DNA of 64,000 nucleotides from Streptomyces sp. NBC_01803 (GCF_035917415.1 NZ_CP109073.1:4076501-4140500), one strand, 5' to 3'; positions 50,561 through 59,892 are shown, numbered from the stretch's first letter. Numbers and translations: made by a program. The notes: generated by a model not told the origin, from the letters alone.

Positions 50561-51910
50561 ATGACCGACCACAGTGAAACCCTCGCGCTCTGGCCCGCGC
50601 CGCTCGCCTCCGGCGCGGTCGCCGCGACCGTCACGGTGCCCGGATCCAAGTCGGTCACCAATCGGGCCCTGATCCTCGCCGCGCTCGCCGCCGACCCCGG
50701 CTGGCTGCGCCGGCCACTGCGCTCCCGGGACACCCTCCTGATGGCCGACGCGCTGCGTTCGCTCGGCATCGGCATCGAGGAGACCGTCTCGTCCAGCTCC
50801 GCCGTCTCCGGGCTGCCGCGCGGCCGCGGCGAGTCCTGGCGCGTGATCCCGGCCATGCCCCAGGCGCCGGCCGCCGTCGACGTGGGGAACGCGGGCACCG
50901 TCATGCGCTTCCTGCCGCCGCTCGCCGCGCTCGCCGAGGGGCCGGTCCGCTTCGACGGCGACCCGCGCTCCCACGAGCGCCCGCTGGGCGGCCTGATCGC
51001 GGCCCTGCGGGCCCTCGGCGCCCGTGTCGAGGACGACGGGCGCGGCGCGCTGCCCATGACCGTGCACGGCGTCGGGTCGCTCGACGGCGGTTATGTGGAG
51101 GTCGACGCCTCGACCTCCTCGCAGTTCATCAGCGCCCTGCTGCTCTCCGCGCCCCGGTACAACCAGGGCATCGAGGTCCGCCACACCGGCCGGGTCCTGC
51201 CGTCCATGCCCCATATCCGCATGACCGTGGACATGCTGCGCAAGGCGGGCGCCCAGGTGGACTCCCCGGACTCCGGCGGCGAGCCCAACGTGTGGCGGGT
51301 GACCCCGGGCGCGCTGCTCGGACGCGACCTCGTGGTCGAGCCCGACCTGTCCAACGCGCAGCCGTTCCTGGCCGCCGCTCTGGTCACCGGCGGCACGGTG
51401 ACCATCCCGGACTGGCCACGGCGGACCACGCAGCCCGGTGACGCGCTGCGCCGGATCTTCACCGAGATGGGGGGCCGCTGCACCCTGGACGATCGGGGCC
51501 TGACGTTCAGTGGCACCGGGCGGGTGCGGGGCATCGACGCCGACCTCAGCGAGGTCGGGGAGCTGACCCCGGGGATCGCGGCCGTCGCCGCGCTGGCCGA
51601 TTCGGAGTCGGTGCTGCGCGGCGTCGCGCACCTGCGGCTGCACGAGACGGACCGGCTCGCCGCGCTCACCAAGGAGATCAACTCGCTGGGCGGCGACGTC
51701 ACCGAGACCTCCGACGGCCTGCGCATCCGGCCGCGCCCGCTGCACGGCGGCGTCTTCCACACCTATGAGGACCACCGGCTCGCCACCGCGGGCGCGATCA
51801 TCGGCCTGCTGGTGAAGGACGTCGAGATCGAGGACATCGCCACCACCGGCAAGACGATGCCCGATTTCCCCGATCTGTGGCACCGGATGCTCTCGGGAGA
51901 GAGTGACTAG
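50561..51910 (+). CDS. aroA: 3-phosphoshikimate 1-carboxyvinyltransferase (EPSP synthase) AroA
   Basis: AroA makes EPSP from shikimate-3-phosphate and PEP. The 449-residue protein has VPGSKSVTNRALILAALA at the N-terminus, DVGNAGTVMRFLPPLAAL near 107, GDPRSHERPLGGLIAALRAL, DASTSSQFISALLL, and HLRLHETDRLAALTKEINSL near 348. It starts at ATG 50561, 8 bp after TAGAGT (leaderless-like; an in-frame GTG six bases upstream is less likely). Its stop overlaps the rsgA start. Confidence 0.96.
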   Translation: MTDHSETLALWPAPLASGAVAATVTVPGSKSVTNRALILAALAADPGWLRRPLRSRDTLLMADALRSLGIGIEETVSSSSAVSGLPRGRGESWRVIPAMPQAPAAVDVGNAGTVMRFLPPLAALAEGPVRFDGDPRSHERPLGGLIAALRALGARVEDDGRGALPMTVHGVGSLDGGYVEVDASTSSQFISALLLSAPRYNQGIEVRHTGRVLPSMPHIRMTVDMLRKAGAQVDSPDSGGEPNVWRVTPGALLGRDLVVEPDLSNAQPFLAAALVTGGTVTIPDWPRRTTQPGDALRRIFTEMGGRCTLDDRGLTFSGTGRVRGIDADLSEVGELTPGIAAVAALADSESVLRGVAHLRLHETDRLAALTKEINSLGGDVTETSDGLRIRPRPLHGGVFHTYEDHRLATAGAIIGLLVKDVEIEDIATTGKTMPDFPDLWHRMLSGESD

Positions 51911-52928
51911 GGCCCGCGCCGCCATGCGCCGGTACGGGAAGAACATCGACGAGGACGACATCCGGTTCCGTCCCAGCCGCCGGGGCACCCGGCCGCGCAC
52001 CAACCGGCGTCCGGCCCACGAGGACGCGGCCGAGGGCTTCGTCCTGACCGTGGACCGGGGCCGGATCACCTGCCTGGTCGAGGACCGCACGGTCACCGCG
52101 ATGAAGGCGCGCGAACTGGGCCGCAAGGGGGTCGTGGTCGGCGACCGGGTGGCCATTGTCGGGGACATGTCGGGCGCCAAGGACACCCTGGCGCGGATCG
52201 TGCGGGTCGAGGAGCGCCGCTCCGCGCTGCGCCGGACGGCGGACGACGACGACCCGTTCGAGCGGGTGGTCGTCGCCAACGCCGACCAGCTCGCCGTCGT
52301 CACCGCCCTCGCCGACCCCGAGCCGAGGCCGCGGCTGATCGACCGCTGCCTGGTCGCGGCGTTCGACGCCGGACTCGATCCGCTGCTGATCCTCACCAAA
52401 TCCGACCTGGCCCCGGCCGGGCCGCTGCTGGAGACCTACGCGCCGCTCGGCATCCAGCATGTGGTGACCACCCGTGAGGAGTTCGACGAGGAGGCCGTGG
52501 GCCGGGTGCGGGAGCTGCTGACCGGGCACGTCACGGCGTTCGTCGGGCACAGCGGGGTGGGCAAGACGACGCTGGTCAACGCGCTGGTGCCGGAGCGGCA
52601 GCGAGCCACGGGCGAGGTGAACGCCGTCACCGGCCGGGGCCGGCACACCACCGTCTCGGCGCTCGCCCTGCCGCTGCCGGACGATTCGGGCTGGGTGATC
52701 GACACGCCCGGCGTGCGGTCGTTCGGTCTGCATCACGTCGACCCCTCGCGGGTCATCCTCGCCTTCCCCGACCTTGAGCCGGGCACGGAGAACTGCCCGC
52801 GCGCGTGCAGTCATGACGAGCCGGAGTGCGCGCTGGACGCCTGGGTGGTCGCCGGCCACGCGGACCCGGCCCGGCTGTACTCCCTGCGCCGCCTGCTGGC
52901 CACCCGCGAGCGGCGCGAGGGGGACTAG
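51903..52928 (+). CDS. rsgA: Ribosome small subunit-dependent GTPase RsgA
   Basis: RsgA assists 30S maturation. The 341-residue protein (GTG 51903 overlapping aroA; ATG 51924 MRRYGKNIDEDD is a likely alternative) has an OB-fold domain (about 40-100) and a circularly permuted GTPase. G4 TKSD (near 165) precedes G1 GHSGVGKTTL (near 214) and G3 DTPG (near 263). The C-terminal zinc finger is CPRACSHDEPEC near 300. Overlap with aroA indicates coupled expression. Confidence 0.95.
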   Translation: MTRARAAMRRYGKNIDEDDIRFRPSRRGTRPRTNRRPAHEDAAEGFVLTVDRGRITCLVEDRTVTAMKARELGRKGVVVGDRVAIVGDMSGAKDTLARIVRVEERRSALRRTADDDDPFERVVVANADQLAVVTALADPEPRPRLIDRCLVAAFDAGLDPLLILTKSDLAPAGPLLETYAPLGIQHVVTTREEFDEEAVGRVRELLTGHVTAFVGHSGVGKTTLVNALVPERQRATGEVNAVTGRGRHTTVSALALPLPDDSGWVIDTPGVRSFGLHHVDPSRVILAFPDLEPGTENCPRACSHDEPECALDAWVVAGHADPARLYSLRRLLATRERREGD

Positions 52929-52962
52929 GGAGCGAGGGGCTGGCGCGCGGCGGTCGCCCGGA

Positions 52963-53553
52963 TCAGCGGCCCCCGGGGGCCGGGGCGACGAGGTGGGAGA
53001 CGGCGAGGCGGATCGCCGTCTCGCAGCGGTGAGGGAGACCGGCCGCCTCGGCCGGCGGGGTCCGGCGGGCCAGGGCGCGCACGGCCCGGTCGCGCAGCTC
53101 CGCGATCAGCGCGCCCGGTCCCCAGGCGGACCGCGGCAGCCGGGCGCCCGGGCAGCCCACGAGGGCGCCGTGGACCAGGACGTCCGCGTGGGCGGCGCGC
53201 ACGATCCAGTCCGTCGTCCCGGCCAGGATCGCGGCGGGCGTGCGGTGCTCGTCGGCGCAGAACGAGCCGAACTCGTCGAGTAGCGCGGTGACCTGACGCT
53301 CCGCCAGCGCGGAGCCGAGGCCGGCCTTGTCACCGAACTCGTTGTAGAGCGTCTGCCGGGACACTCCGGCGTCGGTGGCGATCTCGACCATCCTGACCAT
53401 CGGCCAGGGACGCCGTTCGAGAGCGTCCCTGGCGGCTCGCAACAGGGACTCGCGCGCGGTGGGCAACGTCGCGTCCTCGCCTTCGAAGGGCGGCTCCGAC
53501 TGGTGCGGGACAGGATTGACGCGAGGGGCGGGAGGTGTCAAGACGTCCGGCAT
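52963..53553 (-). CDS. TetR-family regulator
   Basis: The 196-residue protein has a TetR HTH at about 37-80 ([20 protein letters not shown], then [20 protein letters not shown]) and a helical C-terminal domain. ATG 53553 has GGAGGA upstream at about nine bases. It diverges from hisN with 36 bp between starts, so it may control hisN or itself. The N-terminal 30 residues are an extra Pro-rich extension. The ligand is unknown. Confidence 0.85.
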   Translation of the reverse strand: MPDVLTPPAPRVNPVPHQSEPPFEGEDATLPTARESLLRAARDALERRPWPMVRMVEIATDAGVSRQTLYNEFGDKAGLGSALAERQVTALLDEFGSFCADEHRTPAAILAGTTDWIVRAAHADVLVHGALVGCPGARLPRSAWGPGALIAELRDRAVRALARRTPPAEAAGLPHRCETAIRLAVSHLVAPAPGGR

Positions 53554-53589
53554 CCGGGGCGGTCCTCCGGTGGCCGCATACTGTGGGGC

Positions 53590-54384
53590 ATGTCCGATTA
53601 CCACGATGATCTGCGCCTCGCGCACGTCCTGGCCGACGCCGCCGACGCCGCGACGATGGAGCGGTTCAAGTCCCTTGATCTGAAGGTCGAGACGAAGCCG
53701 GACATGACACCGGTCAGCGAGGCGGACCGGGGCGCCGAGGAGCTGATCCGGGGCGTTCTCCAGCGTGCCCGGCCACGGGACGCGGTGCTGGGCGAGGAGT
53801 TCGGGAGCGTCGGGCAGGGGCCGCGCCGCTGGATCGTGGACCCGATCGACGGCACCAAGAACTATGTGCGCGGCGTGCCGGTGTGGGCCACGCTGATCGC
53901 GCTGATGGAGCGGGGCGAGGGCGGCGACCGGCCGGTGGTGGGGGTGGTCTCGGCACCGGCGCTCCAGCGCCGCTGGTGGGCCGCGCTGGGCGGCGGCGCG
54001 TACACGGGCCGGAGCCTGACGTCGGCGACACGGCTGCGGGTGTCGGGGGTGTCACGGCTGGCGGACGCCTCATTCTCGTACTCGTCGCTGTCGGGCTGGG
54101 AGGAACGCGATCGGCTGGGCGGGTTCCTGGAGCTGACGCGGGCCTGCTGGCGGACGCGGGCGTACGGCGACTTCTGGTCCTACATGATGGTCGCCGAGGG
54201 GGCGGTGGACATCTGCGCCGAGCCGGAGCTGTCGCTGTGGGACATGGCGGCGTGCGCGATCGTGGTGCGGGAGGCGGGCGGCCGGTTCACCGGGCTGGAC
54301 GGACGGGACACCCCGCTCGGCGGAGACGCCGCGGCGTCCAACGGGCTCCTGCACGGAGAACTGCTGGGGTACCTGGGCTCCTGA
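53590..54384 (+). CDS. hisN: Histidinol-phosphate phosphatase HisN (inositol monophosphatase family)
   Basis: The 264-residue protein has IMPase motifs: GEEFG near 70, [20 protein letters not shown] near 83-102 (DPIDGT metal site) and [18 protein letters not shown] near 215. It matches the actinobacterial HisN group, which supplies the phosphatase of histidine synthesis missing from HisB in these bacteria. Other IMPase substrates remain possible. The ATG lies 5 bp after TACTGT, a leaderless arrangement. Confidence 0.9.
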   Translation: MSDYHDDLRLAHVLADAADAATMERFKSLDLKVETKPDMTPVSEADRGAEELIRGVLQRARPRDAVLGEEFGSVGQGPRRWIVDPIDGTKNYVRGVPVWATLIALMERGEGGDRPVVGVVSAPALQRRWWAALGGGAYTGRSLTSATRLRVSGVSRLADASFSYSSLSGWEERDRLGGFLELTRACWRTRAYGDFWSYMMVAEGAVDICAEPELSLWDMAACAIVVREAGGRFTGLDGRDTPLGGDAAASNGLLHGELLGYLGS

Positions 54385-54572
54385 CCGCCTCCCGGTTTTC
54401 CGCGGTACAGACCCTTGTTGGGGCGGTGGCGACGTGTGAGCATGAGAATCCCCCCCACTTGTGGCCTTGTGAATCCCTTCGCGAGTGCCACCCGCTTCTC
54501 CCTTTTCCTCCGGATTTCTCCGCTCCACCCCCAACCCTCACCCCCCTTCTCATGGCAGGAGGTGGCTCATCC

Positions 54573-54959
54573 ATGCTGGTCCGCGACGCGATGAGCACCG
54601 TCGTCCTCACCATTGGCCCGACTCACACACTCCGTCAGGCGGCCCGTCTGATGTCGGCCCGCCGGGTCGGCGCGGCGGTCGTGCTCGACCCCGAGACCTC
54701 AGGCGTGGGAATCCTCACCGAACGCGATGTCCTCGCCTCGGTCGGCCGGGGCCAGGACCCCGACCGCGAGCGGGCGGGCGCGCACACGACGACCGATGTG
54801 GTCTTCGCCGCCCCGCAGTGGACGCTCGCCGACGCGGCGTCCGCGATGGCGCAGGGCGGCTTCCGGCATCTGATCGTCCTCGACGCGAACGAGCCGATCG
54901 GCATCGTCTCGGTGCGCGACATCATCAACTGCTGGACCCCGGTGGTCGGCAGGGCCTGA
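54573..54959 (+). CDS. Two-CBS-domain protein
   Basis: The 128-residue protein is two CBS domains: residues 1-57 (VRDAMSTVVLTIGPTHTLRQ, VGILTERDVLASV) and 65-128 (DVVFAAPQWTLADAASAMAQ, IGIVSVRDIINCW). Such pairs bind adenine nucleotides. ATG 54573 is preceded by GGAGGTGG at ideal distance. The 188 bp upstream contain a pyrimidine-rich tract (about 54450-54550) and no gene. Partner unknown. Confidence 0.9.
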   Translation: MLVRDAMSTVVLTIGPTHTLRQAARLMSARRVGAAVVLDPETSGVGILTERDVLASVGRGQDPDRERAGAHTTTDVVFAAPQWTLADAASAMAQGGFRHLIVLDANEPIGIVSVRDIINCWTPVVGRA

Positions 54960-54992
54960 GCGACCCGAACAGCCCGGAGCGCCCCGCACAGT

Positions 54993-55031
54993 CCGGAGCG
55001 GCCGGAGCCTCAGGGCGTCCGGCCGCTCCGG
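54993..55031. terminator. Bidirectional terminator between the CBS gene and katA
   Basis: CCGGAGCGGCCGGA (54993-55006) pairs perfectly with TCCGGCCGCTCCGG (55018-55031). The two genes converge on this hairpin. Confidence 0.85.
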
Positions 55032-55062
55032 GGTATTACGGCAAGCGGCGATATGCGAGATA

Positions 55063-56526
55063 TCAGCCGCGGAGGGCCTGGACCGCGGCCGTGAGCCGCT
55101 TGCCGTAGTCCTCGTCCGCCTCGCGGAAGTTCTCCACGGCCCGCTCGGCGATGTCGTCACGGGAGACCTTCGCGATGAAACCCGCGAGATTCTCGATCAG
55201 ACGGTCCTTCTCCTCGTCCGTCATCAGTCGGTACAAGTACCCCGCCTGGACGAAGTCATTGTCCTCGGTGTGCGAGGGAGCCTCGTGGTCGCCCGTGTAC
55301 CCGGTGACGGGGACCGCCTCCCACAGCGGGCGGTCGGTCTGGACCGGGCCGCCGAAGCTGTTCGGCTCGTAGTTCTTCGCGCCGCCGTGACGGCCGTCGT
55401 AGGACAAGCCGTCGCGGCCGTTGGTGCGGGCCTCGGTGGCGTGCGGCCGGTTCACCGGGAGGTGGTCGGCGTTGATGCCCACGCGGTACCGGTGGGCGTC
55501 ACCGTAGGCGAACAGGCGGCCCTGGAGCATCTTGTCGGGCGAGGGGCCGATGCCCGGCACGAAGTGGTGCGGGGAGAAGATCGACTGCTCGACCTCGGCG
55601 AAGATGTTCTCCGGGTTCCGGTTGAGCTCCAGCTTGCCGATGGTGATCGGCGGGTAGTCCGCGTGCGGCCAGACCTTGGTCAGGTCGAACGGGTTGAACC
55701 GGTAGCTCGCGGCCTCGGCCGCGGGCATGATCTGCACCTGCACGGTCCAGGACGGGAACTCGCCGTTCTCGATGGAGACGCGCAGGTCCCGCTGGTGGCT
55801 GTCGGGATCCGTGCCGGCCAGGACGTTGGCTTCCTCGGTCGTGAGGTTCTTGATGCCCTGGTCGGTCTTGAAGTGGTACTTGACCCAGAACGCCTCGCCG
55901 GCCTCGTTGGTCCACTGGAAGGTGTGCGAGCCGTACCCGTTCATGTGGCGGTAGGACGCGGGGATGCCGCGGTCACCGAACAGCCAGGTCACCTGGTGCG
56001 TCGACTCGGGGGACAGACCCCAGAAGTCCCATACGTTGTCCGCCTCCTGGGAGCCGGTGTACGGGTCGCGCTTCTGCGTGTGGATGAAGTCCGGGAACTT
56101 GATCGCGTCCTTGATGAAGAAGACGGGCGTGTTATTGCCGACCAGGTCGTAATTGCCCTCTTCGGTGTAGAACTTGATCGCGAAACCGCGCGGGTCGCGC
56201 ACGGCGTCGGCCGCTCCCAGATTCCCCGCGACGGTGGAGAAGCGGAGGAAGACCTCGGTCTGCTTGCCGACCTCGGACAGGAACTTCGCCCGGGTGTACC
56301 GCGACACGTCGGCGGTGAGGGTGAACGTGCCATACGCGCCGGCGCCGCGGGCATGCACGATCCGCTCCGGGATCCGCTCGCGGTTGAAGTGGGCCAGCTT
56401 CTCGATCAGGAGCTGGTCCTGGATCAGCACGGGGCCGCCGACGCCGGCCGACTGGCTGTTCTGATTGTCGGCAACCGGGGCGCCGGACTCCGTGGTGAGC
56501 GGTCCCGCCGCGATCTGGTCGGTCAT
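55063..56526 (-). CDS. katA: Monofunctional heme catalase KatA
   Basis: The 487-residue clade-3 catalase breaks down H2O2. Active-site motifs are [20 protein letters not shown] (about 48-67, catalytic His), [20 protein letters not shown] with catalytic Asn region VGNNTPVFF near 130, and the proximal heme Tyr in [12 protein letters not shown] near 337. It is divergent from the Fur-family gene catR, with a perfect inverted repeat between them, the arrangement of the S. coelicolor CatR-CatA system. Confidence 0.96.
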   Translation of the reverse strand: MTDQIAAGPLTTESGAPVADNQNSQSAGVGGPVLIQDQLLIEKLAHFNRERIPERIVHARGAGAYGTFTLTADVSRYTRAKFLSEVGKQTEVFLRFSTVAGNLGAADAVRDPRGFAIKFYTEEGNYDLVGNNTPVFFIKDAIKFPDFIHTQKRDPYTGSQEADNVWDFWGLSPESTHQVTWLFGDRGIPASYRHMNGYGSHTFQWTNEAGEAFWVKYHFKTDQGIKNLTTEEANVLAGTDPDSHQRDLRVSIENGEFPSWTVQVQIMPAAEAASYRFNPFDLTKVWPHADYPPITIGKLELNRNPENIFAEVEQSIFSPHHFVPGIGPSPDKMLQGRLFAYGDAHRYRVGINADHLPVNRPHATEARTNGRDGLSYDGRHGGAKNYEPNSFGGPVQTDRPLWEAVPVTGYTGDHEAPSHTEDNDFVQAGYLYRLMTDEEKDRLIENLAGFIAKVSRDDIAERAVENFREADEDYGKRLTAAVQALRG

Positions 56527-56604
56527 CTGCCTGTCACGCCTTTCAGGTGTTCAGCTGATCTGTGCTGCTCAGGCCCTTGGCCGTCGCATGGTCCAGATCC
56601 TATA

Positions 56605-56619
56605 TTGGACTATGTCCAA
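56605..56619. promoter_or_regulatory. CatR/PerR-type operator between katA and catR
   Basis: TTGGACTATGTCCAA is a perfect inverted repeat with a 3-bp centre, in an AT-rich patch. It is the obvious target for the Fur-family repressor CatR and lies between the divergent promoters. Confidence 0.75.
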
Positions 56620-56684
56620 GTCAAGACGGCTCCTCGATCCGTACACGGTCGGGTCAAGGTTCGTCCCGCGTTAGGGTGGATGGC

Positions 56685-57137
56685 ATGAGTGACCTGCTTC
56701 AGCGACTCCGGGACCGCGGCTGGCGACTCACCGCCCAGCGGCGCGTCATCGCCGAGGTGCTGGATGGTGAGCATGTCCACTTCACCGCGGACGAGGTGCA
56801 CGCGCTGGCCGTCGAGCGGCTGCCCGAGATCTCCCGTGCCTCCGTCTACAACACGCTGGGCGAGCTGGTCGCGCTCGGCGAGGTCCTGGAGGTCACCACG
56901 GACGGCCGGGCCAAGCGGTACGACCCGAACGCGCACCACCCGCACCAGCATCTGGTCTGCTCCGGCTGCGGCCTGATGCGGGACGTGCGGATCACCTCCG
57001 ACCCGCTGTCCGCGCTGCCCGCCGAGGAGCGGTTCGGCTTCTCGGTCTCGGACGTGGCCGTGACGTACTACGGGCGCTGCCCCGACTGCGTCGCCGTCGT
57101 CGCCGTCGCCGCGGTGACCTCCGCCGGGCGTGGCTGA
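56685..57137 (+). CDS. catR: CatR, Fur/PerR-family peroxide-sensing repressor
   Basis: The 150-residue Fur-family protein has a winged helix (RLTAQRRVIAEVLDGEHVHF, RASVYNTLGELVALGE), the metal-binding HHPHQHLVC segment near 91, and two Cys pairs (CSGCG near 98; CPDC near 136) that hold structural zinc. It represses the divergent catalase gene in related species and is released by H2O2. ATG 56685 lies 7 bp after TAGGGT (leaderless-like). Assignment as CatR rather than Fur or Zur rests on the katA linkage. Confidence 0.92.
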   Translation: MSDLLQRLRDRGWRLTAQRRVIAEVLDGEHVHFTADEVHALAVERLPEISRASVYNTLGELVALGEVLEVTTDGRAKRYDPNAHHPHQHLVCSGCGLMRDVRITSDPLSALPAEERFGFSVSDVAVTYYGRCPDCVAVVAVAAVTSAGRG

Positions 57138-57145
57138 CCGCCGAT

Positions 57146-57175
57146 TTGCACGCGGCCTCCGGGTGGCGCTAGGGT
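57146..57175 (+). promoter_or_regulatory. Promoter of the initiator tRNA
   Basis: TTGCAC (57146-57151) and TAGGGT (57170-57175) are 18 bp apart and end 13 bp before the tRNA. This is a near-consensus housekeeping promoter. Confidence 0.75.
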
Positions 57176-57188
57176 AAAGACATCACGA

Positions 57189-57262
57189 CGCGGGGTGGAG
57201 CAGCTCGGTAGCTCGCTGGGCTCATAACCCAGAGGTCGCAGGTTCAAATCCTGTCCCCGCTA
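57189..57262 (+). tRNA. Initiator tRNA-fMet (CAT anticodon)
   Basis: The gene has a full cloverleaf with anticodon CAT in CTCATAA. The anticodon stem has the three G-C pairs (GGG/CCC) required for initiation, and C1 faces T72, a mismatch typical of initiators. The T arm is GCAGG TTCAAAT CCTGT. CCA is not encoded; CTG follows the discriminator A. Confidence 0.95.
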
Positions 57263-57269
57263 CTGAACC

Positions 57270-57303
57270 GGAAGCCCGGATCCTGACCAGGATCCGGGCT
57301 TCC
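57270..57303 (+). terminator. Terminator of tRNA-fMet
   Basis: A perfect 15-bp stem (57270-57284 with 57289-57303) with loop GACC follows the tRNA by 7 bp. There is no U-tract. It is directly followed by four 8-bp repeats (TCCGCGCG, the last TCCGTGCG) at 57301-57332. Confidence 0.85.
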
Positions 57304-57332
57304 GCGCGTCCGCGCGTCCGCGCGTCCGTGCG
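57301..57332 (+). repeat. 8-bp tandem repeat before tesB
   Basis: Four consecutive units, TCCGCGCG three times then TCCGTGCG, lie between the tRNA terminator and the tesB start. They may be a slippage product. Confidence 0.7.
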
Positions 57333-57346
57333 CGAGAATCACCGGT

Positions 57347-58237
57347 ATGGACGCCACTCTTCAGTACTTGCTCGACCTGCTGGATCTGGAACGGATCGAA
57401 CGGGACATCTTCCGGGGCGGCAGTCACGCTTCCGTCATCCCCCGGGTCTTCGGCGGGCAGGTCGCCGCACAGGCCCTCGTCGCCGCCTGCCGCACCGCGC
57501 CGGAGGACCGGCTGCCGCATTCCCTGCACTCGTACTTCCTGCGCTCCGGCGACCCCGGCTCGCCCATCGTCTACACGGTGGACCGCATCCGCGACGGCCG
57601 CTCGTTCACCACCCGCCGGGTGGTGGCCGTGCAGCACGGGCAGCCGATCTTCCACCTGTCGGCGTCCTTCCAGGTGGCCGAGGAGGGACTGGAGCACCAG
57701 GACCCGATGCCGTCGGCGCCGGACCCGGAGACGCTGCCGCCCGCCGAGGAGCTGCTGCCGCGTTACGCGGACCTCTTCTTCGACCGAGGCGCGATGGAGC
57801 TGCTGCTCCAGGCGAGACGGGCGATCGACCTGCGGTACGTCGCGGAGCCGCCGTTCGCCACGGCGGGGGAGCCGCGCGAGGCGCGGGCGCAGGTGTGGTT
57901 CCGGATCAACGGCAAGCTCGACGGGGACCGCGACGACCCGGTGGCGCACCTGTGCCTGGGGACGTACGTCTCGGACATGACGCTGCTGGACTCCGTGCTG
58001 CTCGCGCACGGGCGCGGCGGCTGGATGACGGGCGACATCGTGGGCGCGAGCCTGGACCACGCGATGTGGTTCCACCGGCCGTTCCGGGCGGACGAGTGGC
58101 TGCTGTACGACACGGATTCCCCGACCTCCCAGGGCGGCCGGGGCCTGGCGCACGGCCGGATCTTCACGCGGGACGGCCGGCTGGCGGTCTCGGTGATACA
58201 GGAGGGCCTGATGCGGGTCCCGCGCGCCCGGGCGTGA
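57347..58237 (+). CDS. tesB: Acyl-CoA thioesterase II (TesB family)
   Basis: The 296-residue double-hotdog thioesterase has the family motifs VFGGQVAAQALVAACRTAPE, LHSYFLRSGDPGSPIVYTVD and DGRSFTTRRVVAVQHGQPIF in the first half. The second half has SLDHAMWFHRPFRADEWLLY with the catalytic Asp, and SPTSQGGRGLAHGRIF with Ser/Thr and Gln of the catalytic triad. It hydrolyses medium- and long-chain acyl-CoAs in E. coli. It stands alone between the tRNA and a convergent acetyltransferase gene. Confidence 0.94.
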   Translation: MDATLQYLLDLLDLERIERDIFRGGSHASVIPRVFGGQVAAQALVAACRTAPEDRLPHSLHSYFLRSGDPGSPIVYTVDRIRDGRSFTTRRVVAVQHGQPIFHLSASFQVAEEGLEHQDPMPSAPDPETLPPAEELLPRYADLFFDRGAMELLLQARRAIDLRYVAEPPFATAGEPREARAQVWFRINGKLDGDRDDPVAHLCLGTYVSDMTLLDSVLLAHGRGGWMTGDIVGASLDHAMWFHRPFRADEWLLYDTDSPTSQGGRGLAHGRIFTRDGRLAVSVIQEGLMRVPRARA

Positions 58238-58258
58238 GCCCGGGCGCACCCGCTCCGT

Positions 58259-59101
58259 TCAGCGCGGCGGTGCGCGGCGGGCCCACGTCGTCCACAGGGG
58301 GCGGTAGCCGTGGTGGTGCCAGAACGGCGCGGAGACCGGGCTCAGGGCCGCGTAGTGGAGCATCGTTCGCGTGCAGCCCGCTTCCGCCAGGGCCGTGTGG
58401 GCGGTGTGGGCCAGGGCCGTGCCGATGCCCTCGCCGCGGTGCGGGGCGGCGACCATCAGGGACGTCAGGTAGCCCATGCCGCCGAGGAGCCGTGTCTCCC
58501 GCGCCGGGTCGTCCACGGCCAGCAGGCCGACCACCTCGCGGCGGATCTCCGCGACCCAGACGAGGGTGGTGGCCAGCCGCTGCCCGATGTTCCGTGCCGA
58601 CGAGGCGCGGATCGCGCAGGAGCCGAACTGCGCGTCCCAGCGCAGCCCGTCCAGCCACAGCCGGGCCGCCCACTCCGCGTCGGGTGTCTCCAGCGGCCGG
58701 ATCAGCGCCCGGGGGCAGGGACCCGGCCTGGGCGCTCGGTGGGCGGCCGGGCGGACGGCCGCGATCCGCTTCGGGATCATGCCGTGGGCCAGCAGCACCG
58801 GGGTCAGCGCGACATCGCGGCTCGGCCGGGTGAGCACCGCCTCGGCGTCCGCGCCGCGCGGCCAGCGCGGCATCGCCCGTTCCCACGCCGTCAGCAGCCG
58901 GTCCAGGGCGGCGGGCCGGTCGGGGCCGGTGAGGTGGGCGTGCAGCCGGTGCACGTCGGCCGCGTTCCAGCTCGCGTCGAACGACTCCGGGTCGGGCCGG
59001 TGACGGCGGTACAGGCCCTCGGCGCCCGGCACGGACAGGGGTACGTCGCCCGGCACGGGCTCCGGCAGGGGCCGGTCCGGGCTGGTGGCCCGGGGCCTCA
59101 C
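58259..59101 (-). CDS. GNAT-family acetyltransferase
   Basis: The 280-residue protein starts at GTG 59101, overlapping the stop of the phosphatase-like gene (GTGA). The C-terminal half is a GNAT fold with YLTSLMVAAPHRGEGIGTAL (acetyl-CoA loop R-G-E-G-I-G) and MLHYAALSPVSAPFWHHHGY. The N-terminal half (about 1-130) is a separate region that I do not recognise, rich in Asp, Pro and Arg. Substrate unknown. Coupling to the phosphatase suggests a shared pathway. Confidence 0.85.
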   Translation of the reverse strand: MRPRATSPDRPLPEPVPGDVPLSVPGAEGLYRRHRPDPESFDASWNAADVHRLHAHLTGPDRPAALDRLLTAWERAMPRWPRGADAEAVLTRPSRDVALTPVLLAHGMIPKRIAAVRPAAHRAPRPGPCPRALIRPLETPDAEWAARLWLDGLRWDAQFGSCAIRASSARNIGQRLATTLVWVAEIRREVVGLLAVDDPARETRLLGGMGYLTSLMVAAPHRGEGIGTALAHTAHTALAEAGCTRTMLHYAALSPVSAPFWHHHGYRPLWTTWARRAPPR

Positions 59102-59892
59102 TCCTGGGCCAGCCCGGCGGCGTCCAGCAGGTAGGCGGTCAGCGGCTCGTAGTACCGAGGATTCGCGACGTGGTCGTCCAACGGCACGCACACCGACAGC
59201 GTGCCCTCGGCCTCGGCGAGGAAGAGGGCCGGGTCGTTGCAGTCCGCGTAGCCGATGGTGTCGATGCCCTGCCGCGCCGCGCGGCCCGCCCAGCCGTGGT
59301 CGGCGATCACCAGGTCGGGCAGTGCCTCGCCCGCCAGCGGCAGGGCGTCGAGGATCTCGGCCATGGGCTGCGGGGAGTGCGTGTGCCACAGCGTCGCGCC
59401 CCGCTCGTACATCGCCACGCCCGCCATCTGGGCGACGACGCCCTCGTCGGCCGTCAGCCCGATCGGCACGCGGACCAGGTCGCAGCCGGCGGCCTCCAGG
59501 GCGGCGGCGGTGCGGGCGTGCACGTCGAGCAGCCCGCCCGGGTGGCCGGTGGCGACCAGCACCCGCTGTCCGGCCTCCACGGCCTTGCGCAGCAGCGTCG
59601 CCGCCCGGTGCAGCCCGTCGACGGTGAGCTCCGGGTCGATGGTGTCCTGGCCCTGCCGGTGCCCCGGGTCCTCGTCCACGCCGCAGCGCTCGGCCATCAC
59701 GGCCAGCACGTCCTGTTCGTCGGTCCACCGGTCGCCGAATTCGAGGCCGAGCCAGAAATACCGGTTGCCGTTCGCCAGCTCCCGGTAATGGGAGAGGTTG
59801 TTCTCGCGCGGGGTCGCCACGTCGCCCGCGATGCGGGTGCTTATCAGATGGTCGATCAGTTCCGCTCTGGATGGGACGGCGGTCGTCGGCAT
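59098..59892 (-). CDS. Putative phosphatase-family protein
   Basis: The 264-residue protein matches an actinobacterial family annotated as phosphatase: VLVATGHPGGLLDVHARTAA near 115, TLWHTHSPQPMAEILDAL and DLVIADHGWAGRAARQGIDT, then YADCNDPALFLAEAEGTL. Conserved His and Asp residues suggest a metal-dependent hydrolase fold, but activity is inferred only from family naming. The next gene (GNAT) overlaps its stop. The start at 59892 has no strong ribosome-binding site. Confidence 0.72.
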   Translation of the reverse strand: MPTTAVPSRAELIDHLISTRIAGDVATPRENNLSHYRELANGNRYFWLGLEFGDRWTDEQDVLAVMAERCGVDEDPGHRQGQDTIDPELTVDGLHRAATLLRKAVEAGQRVLVATGHPGGLLDVHARTAAALEAAGCDLVRVPIGLTADEGVVAQMAGVAMYERGATLWHTHSPQPMAEILDALPLAGEALPDLVIADHGWAGRAARQGIDTIGYADCNDPALFLAEAEGTLSVCVPLDDHVANPRYYEPLTAYLLDAAGLAQE

